A stretch of DNA of 64,000 nt from Lyophyllum atratum (Eukaryota > Basidiomycota > Agaricomycetes > Agaricales > Lyophyllaceae), in assembly GCA_014905825.1 (NCBI GenBank), contig JACGCN010000017.1, forward strand, positions 806,001 to 870,000, given 5' to 3'. Shown piece by piece: positions 1 to 12,451 of the stretch (positions are counted from its first letter, which is position 1; every line of letters begins with the position of its first letter). The notes under the pieces were generated by a model. That model did not search any database. It was not told where the DNA came from and saw nothing but the letters and a program-made list of their open reading frames with translations. The translations under genes and the position numbers were made by a program.

Positions 1-908
1 AAGTTGAGGATATGTCTCAACCTCGTGCGTGAGGCGTAATGGCTTCATCCCATTCTGCATAAGGAGTAAGTGCCGAGTACGAAGGAATGAGAGATGAGCA
101 CGTACCGTGTGCCAGACTATTAACAAACAAGTTCGTTTCTTCTGAGCCTCCATCTCCTGCTGTTGATCCTTGAGCGTCTTTGTCACCCGCCTTTCCTGAA
201 CAGCAGCGTCGTAGGCTGCTCCCCAATTAGGATTGAGGGGCTGCGCTAATCCTGACCGGCGAGGTATACGCTCTCGACTGTTAGCAGGTTGCAACGAGCT
301 CGAGGCCGGTGAAGTAGGCCTGGGTTGCGACTGGGCAGGCCTGGGAGGTATTGCTGGACCACGTGCATGCGGTGGATTGGAGGGAGCGGGCCAAGATGGT
401 TGAGACGGAGGAGCAAGTGGAAACGGTCGAATAGGATTAATGGCAATGGGTTCGATCATCCGCGTACGAGGTTGAGAAGCAGCAGGAGCAGGGGTCTGAG
501 AAGCGACGGCAGTAGAAGACTAACATAAGGTCAGCGAAGAAAACAGGTATTAATGGTTCCACACACCTGTACGGCTGCCTGACCATGAGCATTACATCGC
601 GCCCTTCCTTCCCCACCGTCACCGGCCGCTGTGGCCGCCTTTTGGCAACAGGACTTGCACTTGTATTCGATGCAGGTCTTATTGCCTTGGGTACGTACGC
701 CTGTCCTTGTAAAACAGTCTTGCACTGTGCAATAGATTTGTCCAGTTTGTGTCGTGGGAGGCGCATCGGCGGGCGGTGGAGCAAGTCGGAGTTGGTACGG
801 AAGAAGGTTGTTGGGATGGTTAGGGCTTATGATACGGAGGAGAAGTGCTTCAGCATCCTCAAAAATATAAGGCTCGGTATGGAACTTGGTCCAGTGGCAA
901 GCCGTGCA
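1..908 (-). CDS. Cysteine-rich basidiomycete family protein, partial at left edge
   Basis: Three spliced exons read in one frame: 908-567, 519-106 and 54 to the window edge. The introns are 566-520 and 105-55, both GT...AG and both phase 0. The protein begins CTACHWTKFHTEPYIFED and has a proline-rich stretch. A zinc-binding-like block follows, with CTVQDC, then CIEYKCKSCC, then ARCNAHGQAA. Next come a long Pro/Ser/Arg-rich linker, a charged helix (QQQEMEAQKKR) and a VWHTNGMKPLRLTHEVETYP segment that runs off the left edge. I recognise the architecture as a multicopy, agaricomycete-restricted family of unknown function, often found near transposons. It appears related to the GRF-finger gene at 31.8 kb. 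A further 5' exon ending at 960 is likely, with intron 959-909. Its start could not be fixed: an ATG at 1012 gives the wrong phase, and the correct frame runs back to an ATG at 1127. Confidence 0.6.
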
Positions 909-1012
909 CTATGAGTGGAGATCAGTATGTCAGTATCACCAGGCAGAGTGTGTACTCACAGATTGACATATAGATCCTCGTAAGTGGCGCTTCTGTGGAT
1001 CACCTGCACCAT

Positions 1013-1802
1013 GATACACCCTGAGGGGGCCTAATGGCTGGCTACAGGACGCAACGGAACAGAGAAACTGACTGATGACAACAGGATTGTTTTCACCCAT
1101 GTGAAGCTTATGCACACGACAGACCAAGGAAAAAGCGGTTTATATGCAGTGAGACGGCCAAAGATGTACGCGCCAAAGCGCCCTGCGGAGGACATGGTCC
1201 TTGACAGCTTGGGCGCAAGCTTTGACGCCGTTGGCGCTGGTGTCGACGTGCTCAGACCCGCCGACACATGGCGTGGGAATGTGTACGTATGTTATGTTTA
1301 TCAGGTGACATGTTCGCGAACATTGTGCGTGAACTGGCCACCCAGCCGATCAGACTTCCTGCAAGAACGAGTCCAGATCATGAGTCCAACATCATCGTTT
1401 GATCGACCTCTGAAATAAACACATATAAATCATAATGGTGCTGAAACGTGGGCCTGACCGTCGCCGTTGGTTCTCGAGTCTCCCGGGCAACGCATTCCGG
1501 ACGACTGAACCCAGCCTCCAGCACGCGACGGGAACACAGACTTCGGTGTTTTTCTCTGTCTTGGTAGCCATATGCTCAGTCAAGAATCATCTGAGCCAAA
1601 ACCCGAGGGAAGAAGGCAGAAGGCCTTCTGAAGCACAAGGTCTTGATAGGATCTTTCAGTAGCTCGCTGTTTGACGACCACCACGGGGCACCGTAGCATG
1701 TGCAGTGATGATGCAAGCCTTTGTTCTTGGTTCTCGATGGAAACCCTTAAAGGACACTTTTTTCTGGGTCTGCCCACAACTCTGACTTCCAAGTAGACTT
1801 CG
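1013..1802. other. Intergenic stretch with no supported gene
   Basis: Between the left-edge cysteine-rich gene (-) and the rhamnosidase (+). It probably holds the divergent promoters and perhaps a first exon of the leftward gene. An open frame of 78 codons on the minus strand (1267-1031) starts with a Ser/Thr/Ala-rich sequence, but I found no convincing splice to the downstream exons. Confidence 0.4.
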
Positions 1803-4800
1803 CGATGAAAGGTAAGCACGAAGCCATATAAAGTTCACTTCGAGGGGTTAACGGGGATTGACAGTGAAGTGGGGTATATACCTTTTGGGTACAGCCTTCA
1901 TTGGCTTGTATGACGCAATTTCGGCCGGTACGTTTACCTTGGTAACCTAGTATTGATGAAAGAGTCTTACAAGGTCGAGTTCAGTTGCACAGGTCACTGT
2001 CTCCACCCTCCAGGTTGAGAACAAAGTTACGCCCGTAGGAATCGACGTCAAACCTCGCTTCTCCTGGATTGTGAACTCGGCACAGCGGGGAACCGTTCAA
2101 ACCTCATACCAGATCCTTGTATCTAAATCCCAAGCCGGGAGCAGCGACGTCTGGAACAGCGGGGTCGTAGCATCCAAGAAACCATACCTCATCGAATACG
2201 CTGGACCGGCACTCACGTCGGACACGCGTTATTTTTGGAGCGTCAATATCGTGACCACAGCTGGGTCAGGTGCCGCATCGTCTGAATTCACTACTGGTTT
2301 CCTCTCGGCCGCCGACTGGAATCCCAGCGTGTGGATCGGTAAGCCGGCCTCGGGTCTAGTGATTCCTGACGCGCTCAGTTCAAGTTTCCGTTCCGCGTCA
2401 TGGATCTGGACGTCCGAAACAACTCCTCCCAATGCACCACCCGGAGATCGCGCCTTCCGCAAAACGTTCACGTCACCCAGTGGGAAGACAGCTACGTCTG
2501 CTCTGATACTTATGACTGTCGACGATCAGTTCACCCTCTACGTCAATGGAAACTTGGTTGGGGCGTCCCCGACCTCCGCCAACATCTGGAAGACATCGCA
2601 GAGATTCAGCATTTCCCTCAACGCCGGATCCAATCTCTTCGCAGTCCGCGCTACCAACCTCGGTGACGTCAGCAACGGAGGCCCCGGCCCGGCCGGTCTT
2701 CTCGCCTCTATCCAGATCACTTTCTCTGACGGCTCAACGACTATCATATCGTCAGATTCCTCCTGGCGTTCCATCACGGCCATTCCAGCGAATTTCCAGT
2801 CACCCTCCGTCGACGACTCATCCTGGGCCGCGGCGTCTGTCCTGGGGAAGTACGGTATGGCACCTTGGAACTCTGACGTCGCGTTACCTACGGGAGACGT
2901 TACCGCGACAATCACCTTTGTCGATTCCACGTGGATCTGGTCCGCTGAAACGGCGGCACCTGCGCCCTCAGCTCCCGCCGGAGCCCGCGCCTTCCGCAAG
3001 ACTTTCCCGACTCCGAGTGGGAAGACGTTGAAATCTGCTTTTGTCATCCTGACCGCTGACGACGGGTTCACGTTCTACGTCAACGGTGCTGTGGTTGGAT
3101 CGTCGCCTGACCAACTGGACGTGTGGAAATCCGCACAACGCTTTACAGTTCCCCTATCCGGATCGTCGACCCTGTTCGCCGTCAAAGCGACCAATCTTCC
3201 CGCCGTCCCAAATGGAGGCCCGTCCCCCGCCGGCCTCCTGGTAGCTATCCAGGTCGTTTACACAGATGGTTCCTCCATTGTTGTACTTTCCGACACCACA
3301 TGGAAAGTCAACAAAGACGTTCCGGCAGGCTTCGAGCTTCCGACGACTGACGATTCGTCGTGGAGCGCCGCGACCAGCTTCGGCAAGTACGGTGCCAGCC
3401 CCTGGAATAACCAAGTCTCCGTATCTGACGCCCTGGGCGAGCACCCCGCGCCCCTCCTCCGCAAGGAATTCTCCATTGCCAAGACCATTTCCTTCGCACG
3501 TCTCTACTACGCCGTCGGCGGCTACGCAAGCATCACCCTAAATGGCGCCCCCGCCTCCGACCTCGTCCTCACCCCCGGCTTCACCAACTACGACACCCAA
3601 GTGCAATACGTCGTCCTCGACGTGGCATCGAAGCTGAAAGTCGGGACCAACGCAATAGGCGCGGAGTTGGGGAGGAGCCATTACGGGGTGACACAGGGGA
3701 ATGTGTGGAATTGGAACGGTGCGCCGTGGCATGCGGAGCCTAATTTGAGGACGGTGTTGTCGATTGGGTATACAGACGGGACTACGGGTAGGGTCGTGAC
3801 GGATGGGAGCTGGCAGGTCGTTGAGGGCCCGACACGCTTGGATGATGTGTTTGGGGGGGAGAACTATGATGGTACGTCCGTTGCCTTGTCGTGCACCATG
3901 CTGTGACGTTGCTTATTCTTATCTGTAGCAAGCTACCTGAAACCTGGATTCGACACCCCCGGCTTCTCGACTGCGGGTTGGACCAATGCGCAAGTTGTCA
4001 CGGGCCCGAAAGGTGTTCTACTCCGCCAGCGCCAGCCCCCTACCCGGGTTGTCCAGAGCTTGACTCCAGTCTCGATCACACAGCCTGTGCAGGGAACTTA
4101 CGTTGTGGCCTTCGAGCGGGTTGTTGCAGGTTGGGCGAAGATTACCGTTACGGGACCGGCGAAGACGCTCATCACTGTCCATTTTGGTGAGAAACTGAAG
4201 GCCGATGGGACGGTTGTATTTGAAGATAACAGCCATTATTACGCGAACAACTTCCAGACAGGTACGTTCGCGTTCGAATCGCAGCCTTCTTCGAATTCCA
4301 TTTACTGATGAGATTTTGAACAGATCGATTCTGGCTCGCAGGAACAGGAAAGCCTGAGGTGTTCGAGCCCAAGTTCAGTTACAAAGGTTACCAGTATGTG
4401 CAACTGCAAGGGTGGCCCGGGGCGGCGCCCACAGCAGCCAATATCGTCGGCCAAGTTGTACATGATGATCTCCCTTCACGTGGCGGCTTTGATTCATCGA
4501 GCGACATCCTAAACAAGATGCACAAGGCTGTTGTGTTCACTATGCTCAACAATCTCCACAGTATCCCTGAGGACTGCCCGACGTTTGAGAAGAATGGTTG
4601 GTCGGGCGATGCGATGTTAGGCACTGTGCGCACCATTCTTCACCTCAAACAGAAGTTTCACTCACTTGGATGTACGTCTACAGGAGATGTTCTTGACCAA
4701 TCTTGGGGCTGAAGACCTGTTGGCTAAGTACGTCCGTGACCTAGCGGAAAGTAGACCGAACGGATCCGGACCTCCTGCTGTGATTGCGCCTGACAGTGGC

Positions 4801-6103
4801 TGGGGCCAGAATAACCAAGCTCCGCCATGGCAGTAAGTCGATCACATCGAAGCTTTGGTGGATGTATACTCATCCGTGTTTCTCAAGTTCTGCGTTCATT
4901 TTCATTCCTTACTGGCTCTACCAATATCGTGGCGACAGGCGAGTACTCGAGGAAAACTACGACGCCATGAAGAACTACGTCGGCTTCGAGCTTGGACGAT
5001 CGCCCAACAACATTGCGTCGACTGGTTTGGGTGACTGGGTTAGCCCCGAGACGGACCCTTCAGGTGGAAACGCCCCTGAAGACAATCGCGTGTCCGCCAC
5101 CGCATACCTGTAAGTGCCCAAGCGACGTCAACCTGCCTATACACTTGAGCTCTAATGGACGACTCCAGGTATAAGATGTTAACGACCATGAACCAAGTCG
5201 CCGTCGTCCTTGGGAAAACCGCGGACGCGACCACATTCGCCTCTCAAGCTGCTAACGTGAAAGCTGCATTCAATAACGCGTTCTTCAAATCGTCAGGGTT
5301 CTACGCTGGTGTGGGTGATTCGGGGTATCGACAGACACACAACCTACTCGCGCTTGCATTCGACCTTGCGCCCAACGCCACGGCGGCCCAAAGCGCGGCA
5401 GACAGCATATCAAATGATGTGGTGACTCGCGGAAACCATCTCAACACTGGCGCTCTGGGAACCAAATACATCCTTCCCATCTTGACGCAGTACCACCATA
5501 TAGACACCGCTTTCGCCGTTGCGCAGCAGACGACGAAACCCAGTTGGGGCTTCTGGATCACTAATGGTGCTACCACCATGGTATGTATGACAATGGTCTT
5601 TTTGATTAATACCGTGATTAATCTTGACTTTTTAGTGGGAACATTGGGCTTTGGAAGCGCGCTCTCATGATCATGTAGGAGTCTTCTCAAGTTGATGGGG
5701 ATCATCCAAGTACTGATAGCTTGCTCAATAGTTGTTCTTGGGAACATTCGACGATTGGATCTTTAAACATCTGGCTGGTATCCAGCTTTCTTCCATAGCC
5801 TTCGAGACCGCCAGCATCGCCCCTCTCTTCACCGCTCAGCTCGCTTCAGCGCGTGCTTGGACCGTTACACCCTTCGGAAACCTTACCGTCGATTGGGCGA
5901 ACAACGCTGGGAATATCAGGATCGATGTCGGTATTCCCGTTAGCGTTAATGCCACAGTGACTATCCCGGCCGCGAGCGCACAGCAGGTCCTCGAGGGTGG
6001 TAAACAGCTGTCTGCGCAAGGAATCGCTGTTCTTGGGACCGACGGCAGCGGTGTTCGGGTGTCTGTAGCATCCGGGAAGTATTCGTTTACTGTATCGAAA
6101 TAG
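1803..6103 (+). CDS. Secreted GH78 alpha-L-rhamnosidase with duplicated accessory module
   Basis: Hydrolyses terminal alpha-L-rhamnose from pectic or glycoside substrates outside the cell. About ten exons. A 7-nt exon 1 (1803-1809), exon 2 (1865-1927) and exon 3 (from 1985) join to give a hydrophobic signal ending SAVA, followed by QVTVSTLQVENK. An Ig-like N-terminal domain is followed by two tandem copies of a roughly 165-residue beta module, at about 2395-2880 and 2923-3420. Then come the rhamnosidase N domain (about 3430-3870) and the (alpha/alpha)6 catalytic domain. The GH78 motif EDCPTFEKNGWSGDA sits at 4569-4613, with D, E and D at offsets 0, +5 and +12 as in Bacillus RhaB. The general-base motif GATTMWEHW is split by an intron, its Glu codon at 5639-5641. 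The C-terminal beta-sandwich ends SFTVSK. All four catalytic acids are present, so the enzyme is probably active. It is convergent with an AA9 gene. Internal splice sites are inferred from frame and conservation. Confidence 0.93.
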
Positions 6104-6269
6104 GATTTCATTCAAATTTGTACCTTTCTTTGAACTTTTTTTGGCACTCATAACGCCACGACCAAGAATTGAAGTATATTCCAGACTACGAACGGTGACC
6201 CCAAGCAACAGAAGTAAAGGTATCAATACAAGGAAAACGAGCTCTTGATGGTGAACATGAATAGCTCTG

Positions 6270-7596
6270 TCAATTTCCTCCAGTCCACCTGAACAGCAAG
6301 GGAGCATCAGTACCAGTCGACAATTCGATAGAGAGTCAAAGCGCACGTACACGGCAGGTCCTGGAATCGGGTAGGTCTAGTTTCAAAATGAGTCACTGCA
6401 TTCAGGAAAGACGGCTCAGAAATACTCACGCCAGTATCTGCAAGCGAAGATATGAGTATAAGGAACGAACCGAGAAGGGAAATGACGAACTTGTATAGAC
6501 ATCATATACAATTCCTGAAAACATCGTTTTCAGTGAGTGACAAGGTTCTAGTTATGAATGTCAACTTGAATACGTACCAGGAGTGCTCGCTGTATAGGCG
6601 CCAGGGAAGGATACAAAAGATGTGGGAAGTGCTGTACCGGATCCGGTAACTGAAACCTGGATGCAGCTGGGGTAAATCTGGACACCAGGGTACGAGTAGG
6701 CTGATATTCTAGTTAGTAAACACATCCAAAGCATCGGACGTACATCCTCGTACCAGAGTGCAAGGCAATGCTAGTGATGAAATAGCTTGAGATTGCTTGT
6801 CCAACTAAGCCGAAAGATACTCACCTTTCGTGCCTAATGATGTATTGACCTGCCTTGAGCTTGGGGGGGATCGTGAAGGTATAAATAGAGTTGGTTGCGT
6901 AGAGGCCATCCGTAGCAGCCCATTTCCCGGCAGAGTCTTTTCCAGAATGGGCAACCTTGAACCAAACAGCACTAAAAGGATAAACAGCTCTCAGAACCAC
7001 CTTCGCGTCATATCTCGACGCGATACGTACGAGTTTCCTGGATTCCACTTCGTGATGTCTGACGGGGCGCGCGCCATGTAGGTAACCATCGGGCCTTTGT
7101 GGCTGTCTGGCCAGGCCGTCCAGTTTAGTTTGACCTGGGAGCCGGCCGCGACAGTTCCAATGATGGGAGCTGGAGCAGATCCAGACACGCCTCCTGCCGA
7201 CCATCCATTACATTGAACGCTGCACCGAACGTCAACGGAGGTACAAGATACGACGAATATGTGACCCACTCGATCAACGAGAGATCCTCTACGGGTCCTT
7301 TAGAAATAAGACAGCCACATTCAACCAGTGATTTGAGCTAGGTGTATGACGGGGTATATACCATTTCCTGGGATCTTGCGAACAATCCTCTGGGGTGGGG
7401 GGTTGTAGTAGCTGTCGAATTCAGTAATTAGATAATTACTGAGAGTAAGGAAGGAATGTACGCACGGATCGGAATATGGAAGATAACCTGTATACTTAGC
7501 TGACCCGAGAGTAATTTCTTGGACGTATCCATGAGCGTTAACGGAACTGGCGAATCCGAAAAGGGTAATGGCAAGGGCAAGTGCGTTCTTGAACAT
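6270..7596 (-). CDS. AA9 lytic polysaccharide monooxygenase (copy E, divergent)
   Basis: Copper enzyme that oxidatively cleaves cellulose or hemicellulose outside the cell. The start ATG at 7596 gives a 21-residue signal (MFKNALALAITLF...SSVNA) followed by mature HGYV, so His1 of the copper brace is at the cleavage site. Spliced exons read LPYSDPYYNPPPQRIVRKIPGNG, then PVEDLSLIDVQCNGW (intron GTGGGT...GTGCAG). The second copper His is in WPDSHKGPMVTYMA, followed by AVWFKVAHSG and KAGQYIIRHE. GVQIYPSCIQVSV carries the Gln and axial Tyr. The last exons give FPGAYTASTP, GIVYDVYT, TYPIPGP and AVWTGGN with a stop at 6272-6270. All copper-site residues are intact. There is no CBM1. It is longer and only distantly similar to the four AA9 copies at 11.5-17 kb. 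Small 3' exons are the least certain part. Confidence 0.9.
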
Positions 7597-8934
7597 AGTG
7601 GGCAGTTCTATCTCTGCGTCCTTACCGACCTCATGCTTAAATACCCAGAAAAATATGATTTTGACAGACCTTAGAGTATTACGGGCTGCAACCGGCCCGC
7701 ATGAGGACAGGAAATTGCATCTGGGGCGGGGAAATGGGTCACGCAGCGCGGTTCTGTGCGGCATCGGTTTAATCAAGTGATATCAGCTCATTGCAGGAAA
7801 GGGTGACAGACGCAGAAGTGCCGCATAAGAAGAGGCGGGTACAACAAACTCAAGAGACTTGGCATCTTCTCCAAGTCAAAAAGTCAATGCGGGGAAGTGG
7901 CATGATCCATCCAAACAGGCACTGACTTCTTAACTTCGGATAATGTTTGGGGGAAAGACGACAGAATTACACGAAGCTTCGAGGTTGAGACAGTCCTAAA
8001 AGTGGGAATGATGCCGCTACGCAAGGTAGGAAGAGCGAGCTGAATGCAAGAGACTTAAACGCGTGTCATAGGCCAACCGTCGATCCTGTGCAGCCAGACT
8101 TGACAGACTCGCCACAGAAGGTGATTGATACAGTGGGATCAGTATTACCGAAGTTCCACCTCACGGGAAAGATCCAAATTCCTTCTATCGTGAGCCAAGG
8201 ATGAACGAGAGGGTCCGTCTCGCCGTAGGTATAAGGCTGGCGGCCTATTGACGTCATGCCCAGAACATGCTCCCCCAGGAGGATTGGAAATTGGGCATAT
8301 CGCGGTGGAGCCATATATGTACTCAGCACATCACATAGCATGCTTGATGCTGATCCTACTGGAACAACACCTGCGCGTCGTAAACGATGACTAGAGGCAC
8401 CGGTGCGCCCCTCCCAACTTGGCGGAATAGGCAATGTCCAAGGGGAGATGTCAAGGGCGATGAGGTCTGGAGCGCAGCAGAGAAGGTGTTCGAGCTCTTT
8501 GAAACAATGCTCTTCGATGTTGCCTCATTGAGATCAAAATGTCGAAGACGAATGAGTATAAGGCGCTTCCAAAATGGTGGAGGAGGAGGAAGTTTTGTCA
8601 GTGACCGACCACAGTCGAATGACTACAAAGGCGCTTTTGCCAAATTGGGCATCCCGCCAGTCTCCGGGATCCCCGACATCACGACTTCCACGCCTATTGC
8701 TCCTGCCCACGATAACAGTGCACCACCAGACGATAACGCCAAGTAATGACATCAGCTTCAGTTTCTCGTTAGAATCGTATATGTTACCGTATACCAAAAT
8801 ATCGTAAAGTACTCATACAACTATGCTTCGACATGCTTTAGCAATAGTACAACTCCATCGTACATCCCATCCAAAATAAACATTCACTATAAGCACAGAA
8901 AGATATGTCGTTCACACACAGAAAGATATGTCGT
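7597..8934. other. Intergenic stretch, no supported gene
   Basis: The AA9 copy E promoter lies at its left end, with a TATA-like TTTAAG on the minus strand near 7635-7640. An open minus-strand frame at 8434-8066 (122 codons, with PWLTIEGIWIFPVRWNFG) looks somewhat protein-like. I could not extend it by splicing or assign it to a family. Overlapping short frames near 8534-8807 on both strands look like chance. Confidence 0.4.
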
Positions 8935-10081
8935 TCACACATCCAAACTCCCGCTCCCACTTGCCCTTCCCCCCGCCTTACCCTTAGCATCTGCATTCGG
9001 CTCCCCAACGTGATCCGAATCATGCACCTCGATTTCCGCAACCCCAAACTCGATATGTGGAAGCTCCGGCTCGTCAAGGATGGCGGGTACCGGCGTCAGT
9101 GAAGAGGATGCAGCGGTGGATGTGGAGGGACCAGGGGCGGGGGACGGTGTTTTTGATCTCGAGTCCGAGCCTTCACTCGGCGGGTGCGGCATTGCAATGA
9201 GCACTGCAACTCTGACTTTCTTCGCTGGAGGCGCAGGTGCGGCTTCCGCACCCGCCGCGTCTGATGGTAACGTGGGCAGATTGGCAGCGGATCCTGTGGC
9301 CGATCGGGGGGTCATGGGATATTGAGTGGTCGACGCACGGCCTGGGCGGAGGAAACGGATGGCACGACGGGTCAATGTCAGTGGGGGTGGTATCTGCATG
9401 GTCGCGCCATTGGTCGCGGTCGTTGACCCATTTGGCTGAGTCGTGGTAGGTGGTGGGTTGACATAGGTCGCAGAAAAAGGTCGTATTGAATCCCAGTCCC
9501 ATTCCGTCTGGGATTCACGATGCTGGTTGGTGTACGTCTGCTCCTTCTCCGAACCCCCGATGTACGACTCCCACAGAACCGGCTTCTGGCTCAGGTCGAC
9601 CCTCCCCCCACGACCCCCAAGACCGAACGCCCCGTACCCGCCGGATGATGGAGGGACCCAGGTACCGTTGCGGATGGCCTCCTCGACCATGCGGCGATGC
9701 CGACGTCGGAGGAGGAGGGAACGCAGGATGATGGCAGCGCTTACGGAAAGTAGGAGCACCAGGGTCGCTAGGAACGTGTATACTGCGGAGCTTCGTCAAA
9801 GCTAAACCTAGATCGCAATTCATATGTATGGACGTACGATAAAGAGACGCAGACGAGGCGATGCCTCCACCTCCGCCACCATTTGGATTACCCCCTCCGG
9901 AATTTGGATTGGCGTTGCCTCCCCCTCCCGCAATAGTAGTAGTAGGAACTGTGGGGTCGCTGAAAGTACTAGAAAAAGGAAAACTAGCGGTCGGACTTCC
10001 TGTGCTAATGGATGTGAAGGTGCTGGATGCTGATCCAGTCCTCGAGGTGGACCCAGACGTTGAATTGGCGGAGGTCGTCAT
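8935..10081 (-). CDS. Ser/Thr-rich single-pass membrane protein of unknown function
   Basis: Two exons, 10081-9838 and 9782-8935, with one intron (9837-9783, GTACGT...CTCCGCAG), give about 363 residues. The N-terminal half is a Ser/Thr/Gly-rich, probably O-glycosylated extracellular segment without a classical signal peptide. A glycine run (GGGNPNGGGGGG) precedes one membrane helix, YTFLATLVLLLSVSAAIIL. A basic stop-transfer RRRHRRMVEEAIRNGTWVPP follows, then a Pro/Ser-rich cytoplasmic tail with RSKTPSPAPGPS and a Gly/Ser end. The helix plus RRRHRRMVEEAIRNG block is familiar from uncharacterised agaricomycete proteins. Architecture suggests a type III wall-stress-sensor-like or scaffold protein; this is inference only. 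Confidence 0.75.
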
Positions 10082-11517
10082 TGGTGTAGGAATCGAAAGG
10101 GAACTCAGTTATTAAGCACTGGGGGCTTCGGACTGCGGTGGGTGGGTGATTTCCAGCTATCTAAGCTGTGCAGAATGATGTGTATGATGCCGTCGTTTGG
10201 CGTGGGTCGGTCTGCACCGAAATGGCAAGTTGTCTTGGGAACAACTCCCTGGAATCGGACCAGACAATAGGGGGGACAAATTGGAGGACACTGCCCTTGG
10301 TCGTTGTGGGTGGCGACCAACACGGCTCGTCGTCGTTGTTGTCGTCCAGGTCGGTCCAAAGACTTCCAAAACCGCAGCAAGGCGGCAAGCACCCTGGGAG
10401 GTCACGTGCTCTCTCATTGTCTCCTCGACCACATCAACGACGAACGTCAACTTGAAGCTTCAAGGCAGTTAAATGGCAGCGCCAACAATTTGCTGTCAAT
10501 GTGAAGCGCCTGAGGTGGTTCTCCAGGTATACTCAACGACATAATGGCGAGTTTCCCTGGTCCAGATGTTCGTATACAATATACTGAAAAATAATCCCAG
10601 GGCAGAGCTTCAACCAGCTAGAGTCGGATTTAGACGCGCACAATGATTATTTAGCTTTAGCAGCTCTTCCAGTTGCACACTTTTGCTCCCGGGTGGGTAG
10701 GTAACGCTATTCTTCATCCTCGTGGCCCAATAGGGCGAATCTGAAGTTCCCGATCAATTTGTAACCATTCTAGGGGCTGAAGGGAAGGCTGGAAAGTGAT
10801 CACTACCGAGCTTTGACAGAGCCTCGTATGGCTTTCGATGCGCAATATAACCAATGTTCACATTTTGCATTGACGGCTGACCACTTCATGAATCGCCGAC
10901 TACGTTGCTGGATCGAATCAAAGTGATGTTCTACCTCCCCTTTGGACTTGGACTGTCTATTTTGACGCCCCACAGCATCCTATTGGCCGGCCCCCTTGGC
11001 CTTGCGCAATTCACCGAACTCGGAAATATGGCAAGAGGTTCGCGAGATGAGATATAGGACGTAGCCTATTCATAGTCTTGAAGACGCAACCTGTCAGTCG
11101 TGATTGCGTCTGTACTTCTTGTCGCCCGACAACTCGGTGCCTTTCGCCTACTATATGGCCGCCTATATGTACTCCCACCGCAACAATGGCGCGTAAGTAC
11201 TCTTGATCTTCGGCGAAATTCATGATCTGCGGATGCCTGCTCCACCTGATCCCGAACAATAACCACGCGCATTTGCTATGCGAGGTCTTGCCTGCTACGC
11301 GTTTCCTCACGTCACCCAGCTTCTTCGACGTATATCCGCACCTTTTCCGGCGTCCTCACAGTCGTTGAGGGCCTTCAATGCATCCAAGCATCGTTCTCTA
11401 TGATGTTGGGGCACGGCGAAACTCGTCGTTCGGCGAAGCTTGCTCCATGCCTGCCCATATAAGATGGATGACAGATTCTTGGCTATCCAGCATCCAAGAG
11501 CCTCACTTTGACCAACC
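10082..11517. other. Intergenic stretch, divergent promoters
   Basis: Separates the membrane-protein gene (-) from AA9 copy A (+). Several mutually overlapping frames of 66-97 codons at 10105-10504 occur on both strands, as expected by chance in GC-rich DNA. No family signature was seen. Confidence 0.4.
11457..11463 (+). promoter_or_regulatory. TATA box of AA9 copy A
   Basis: ATATAAG lies 55 bases upstream of the ATG at 11518, a usual distance in basidiomycete genes with short leaders. Confidence 0.55.
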
Positions 11518-12451
11518 ATGAAGCTTGCAAGCATCGTCGGACTCGCAGTCCTCGCACACAGTGCATCGGCTCACTGTGAGTCTACATGCATCACTACGCT
11601 GCCATCGACTCGCGATAGCTTAGCATCAATCAATAGATATCTGGTACAACCTGATCGCGGGCAGCACGACATCGACCGCAGCCGTTCGCAAGCCCGTCAG
11701 CAACTCTCCCGTCACGAGTGTTACTAGCAACGACGTCAGATGTAACGTGAACCCGACACCGGCGACGGCGACCGTTACGGTAGCCGCAGGTAGCACCATC
11801 GGCTTCCAACTTGATAACACAATCTACCATCAAGGACCCGCTGCCATTTACCTTGGCAAAGCGCCAAGCACAGCTGCAAGCTGGGATGGAAGCGGCGCCA
11901 ACTGGTTCAAGGTAATAACTGCCCACTTCAAAACCCAGACGATGGTTTGACCCTCGCCTTGCAGATCGCTGAGTGGGGTGCTACTTTCAACCCTTTCACC
12001 TTCACCGACTTGAACGCCGCCCAACTCACTACCACTATTCCTGCCAGCACACCTGCCGGAGAGGTGGCTCATTCTTTGAGTGTTTATGAATCTGAGGCTG
12101 ACTTCTCTTCGCCACAGTACCTGGTCCGCATCGAACAGGTTGGCCTTCACGTGGCCGGAGCGCCCCAATGGTACATCTCCTGCGCCCAGATCAAGATCAC
12201 TGGTGGGGGATCCGGGAACCCAGCCAAAGTATCCATCCCTGGATACGTCTCCGCAACTGGTGCGCCTCTTTCAAACTACCAGCTCGTCTTTGCTCTGACG
12301 CGACTTTTAAGATCCTGGTCTTACCGTCAATATCTACAACCCTGTTCCGACTTCTTACAAGGTATGTCACGAGCTAAATACCTTGTGCTACGAGGCTCAC
12401 TGAAGGATGTGAACTTATCAGGTCCCTGGTCCCGCGGTCTGGAGGGGATAG
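11518..12451 (+). CDS. AA9 lytic polysaccharide monooxygenase (copy A)
   Basis: Secreted copper monooxygenase acting on cellulose or related polysaccharides. The 18-residue signal MKLASIVGLAVLAHSASA is followed by mature H1-Y-I-W-Y. The intron immediately after the His codon (CAC T|gtgagt) is shared with copies B-D. The six exons join in frame to [26 protein letters not shown] (second copper His, mature residue about 66), [56 protein letters not shown] (Gln 143, axial Tyr 145) and [17 protein letters not shown]. It ends VPGPAVWRG with a stop at 12449-12451. The mature protein is about 199 residues, a compact AA9 with no CBM1 or linker. The copper site is complete. It lies head-to-tail with copy B. 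Confidence 0.93.

Noticed and set aside
10105..10504. Six overlapping frames of 66-97 codons on both strands
   Set aside because: All overlap each other and none has a signature; expected by chance in promoter DNA.
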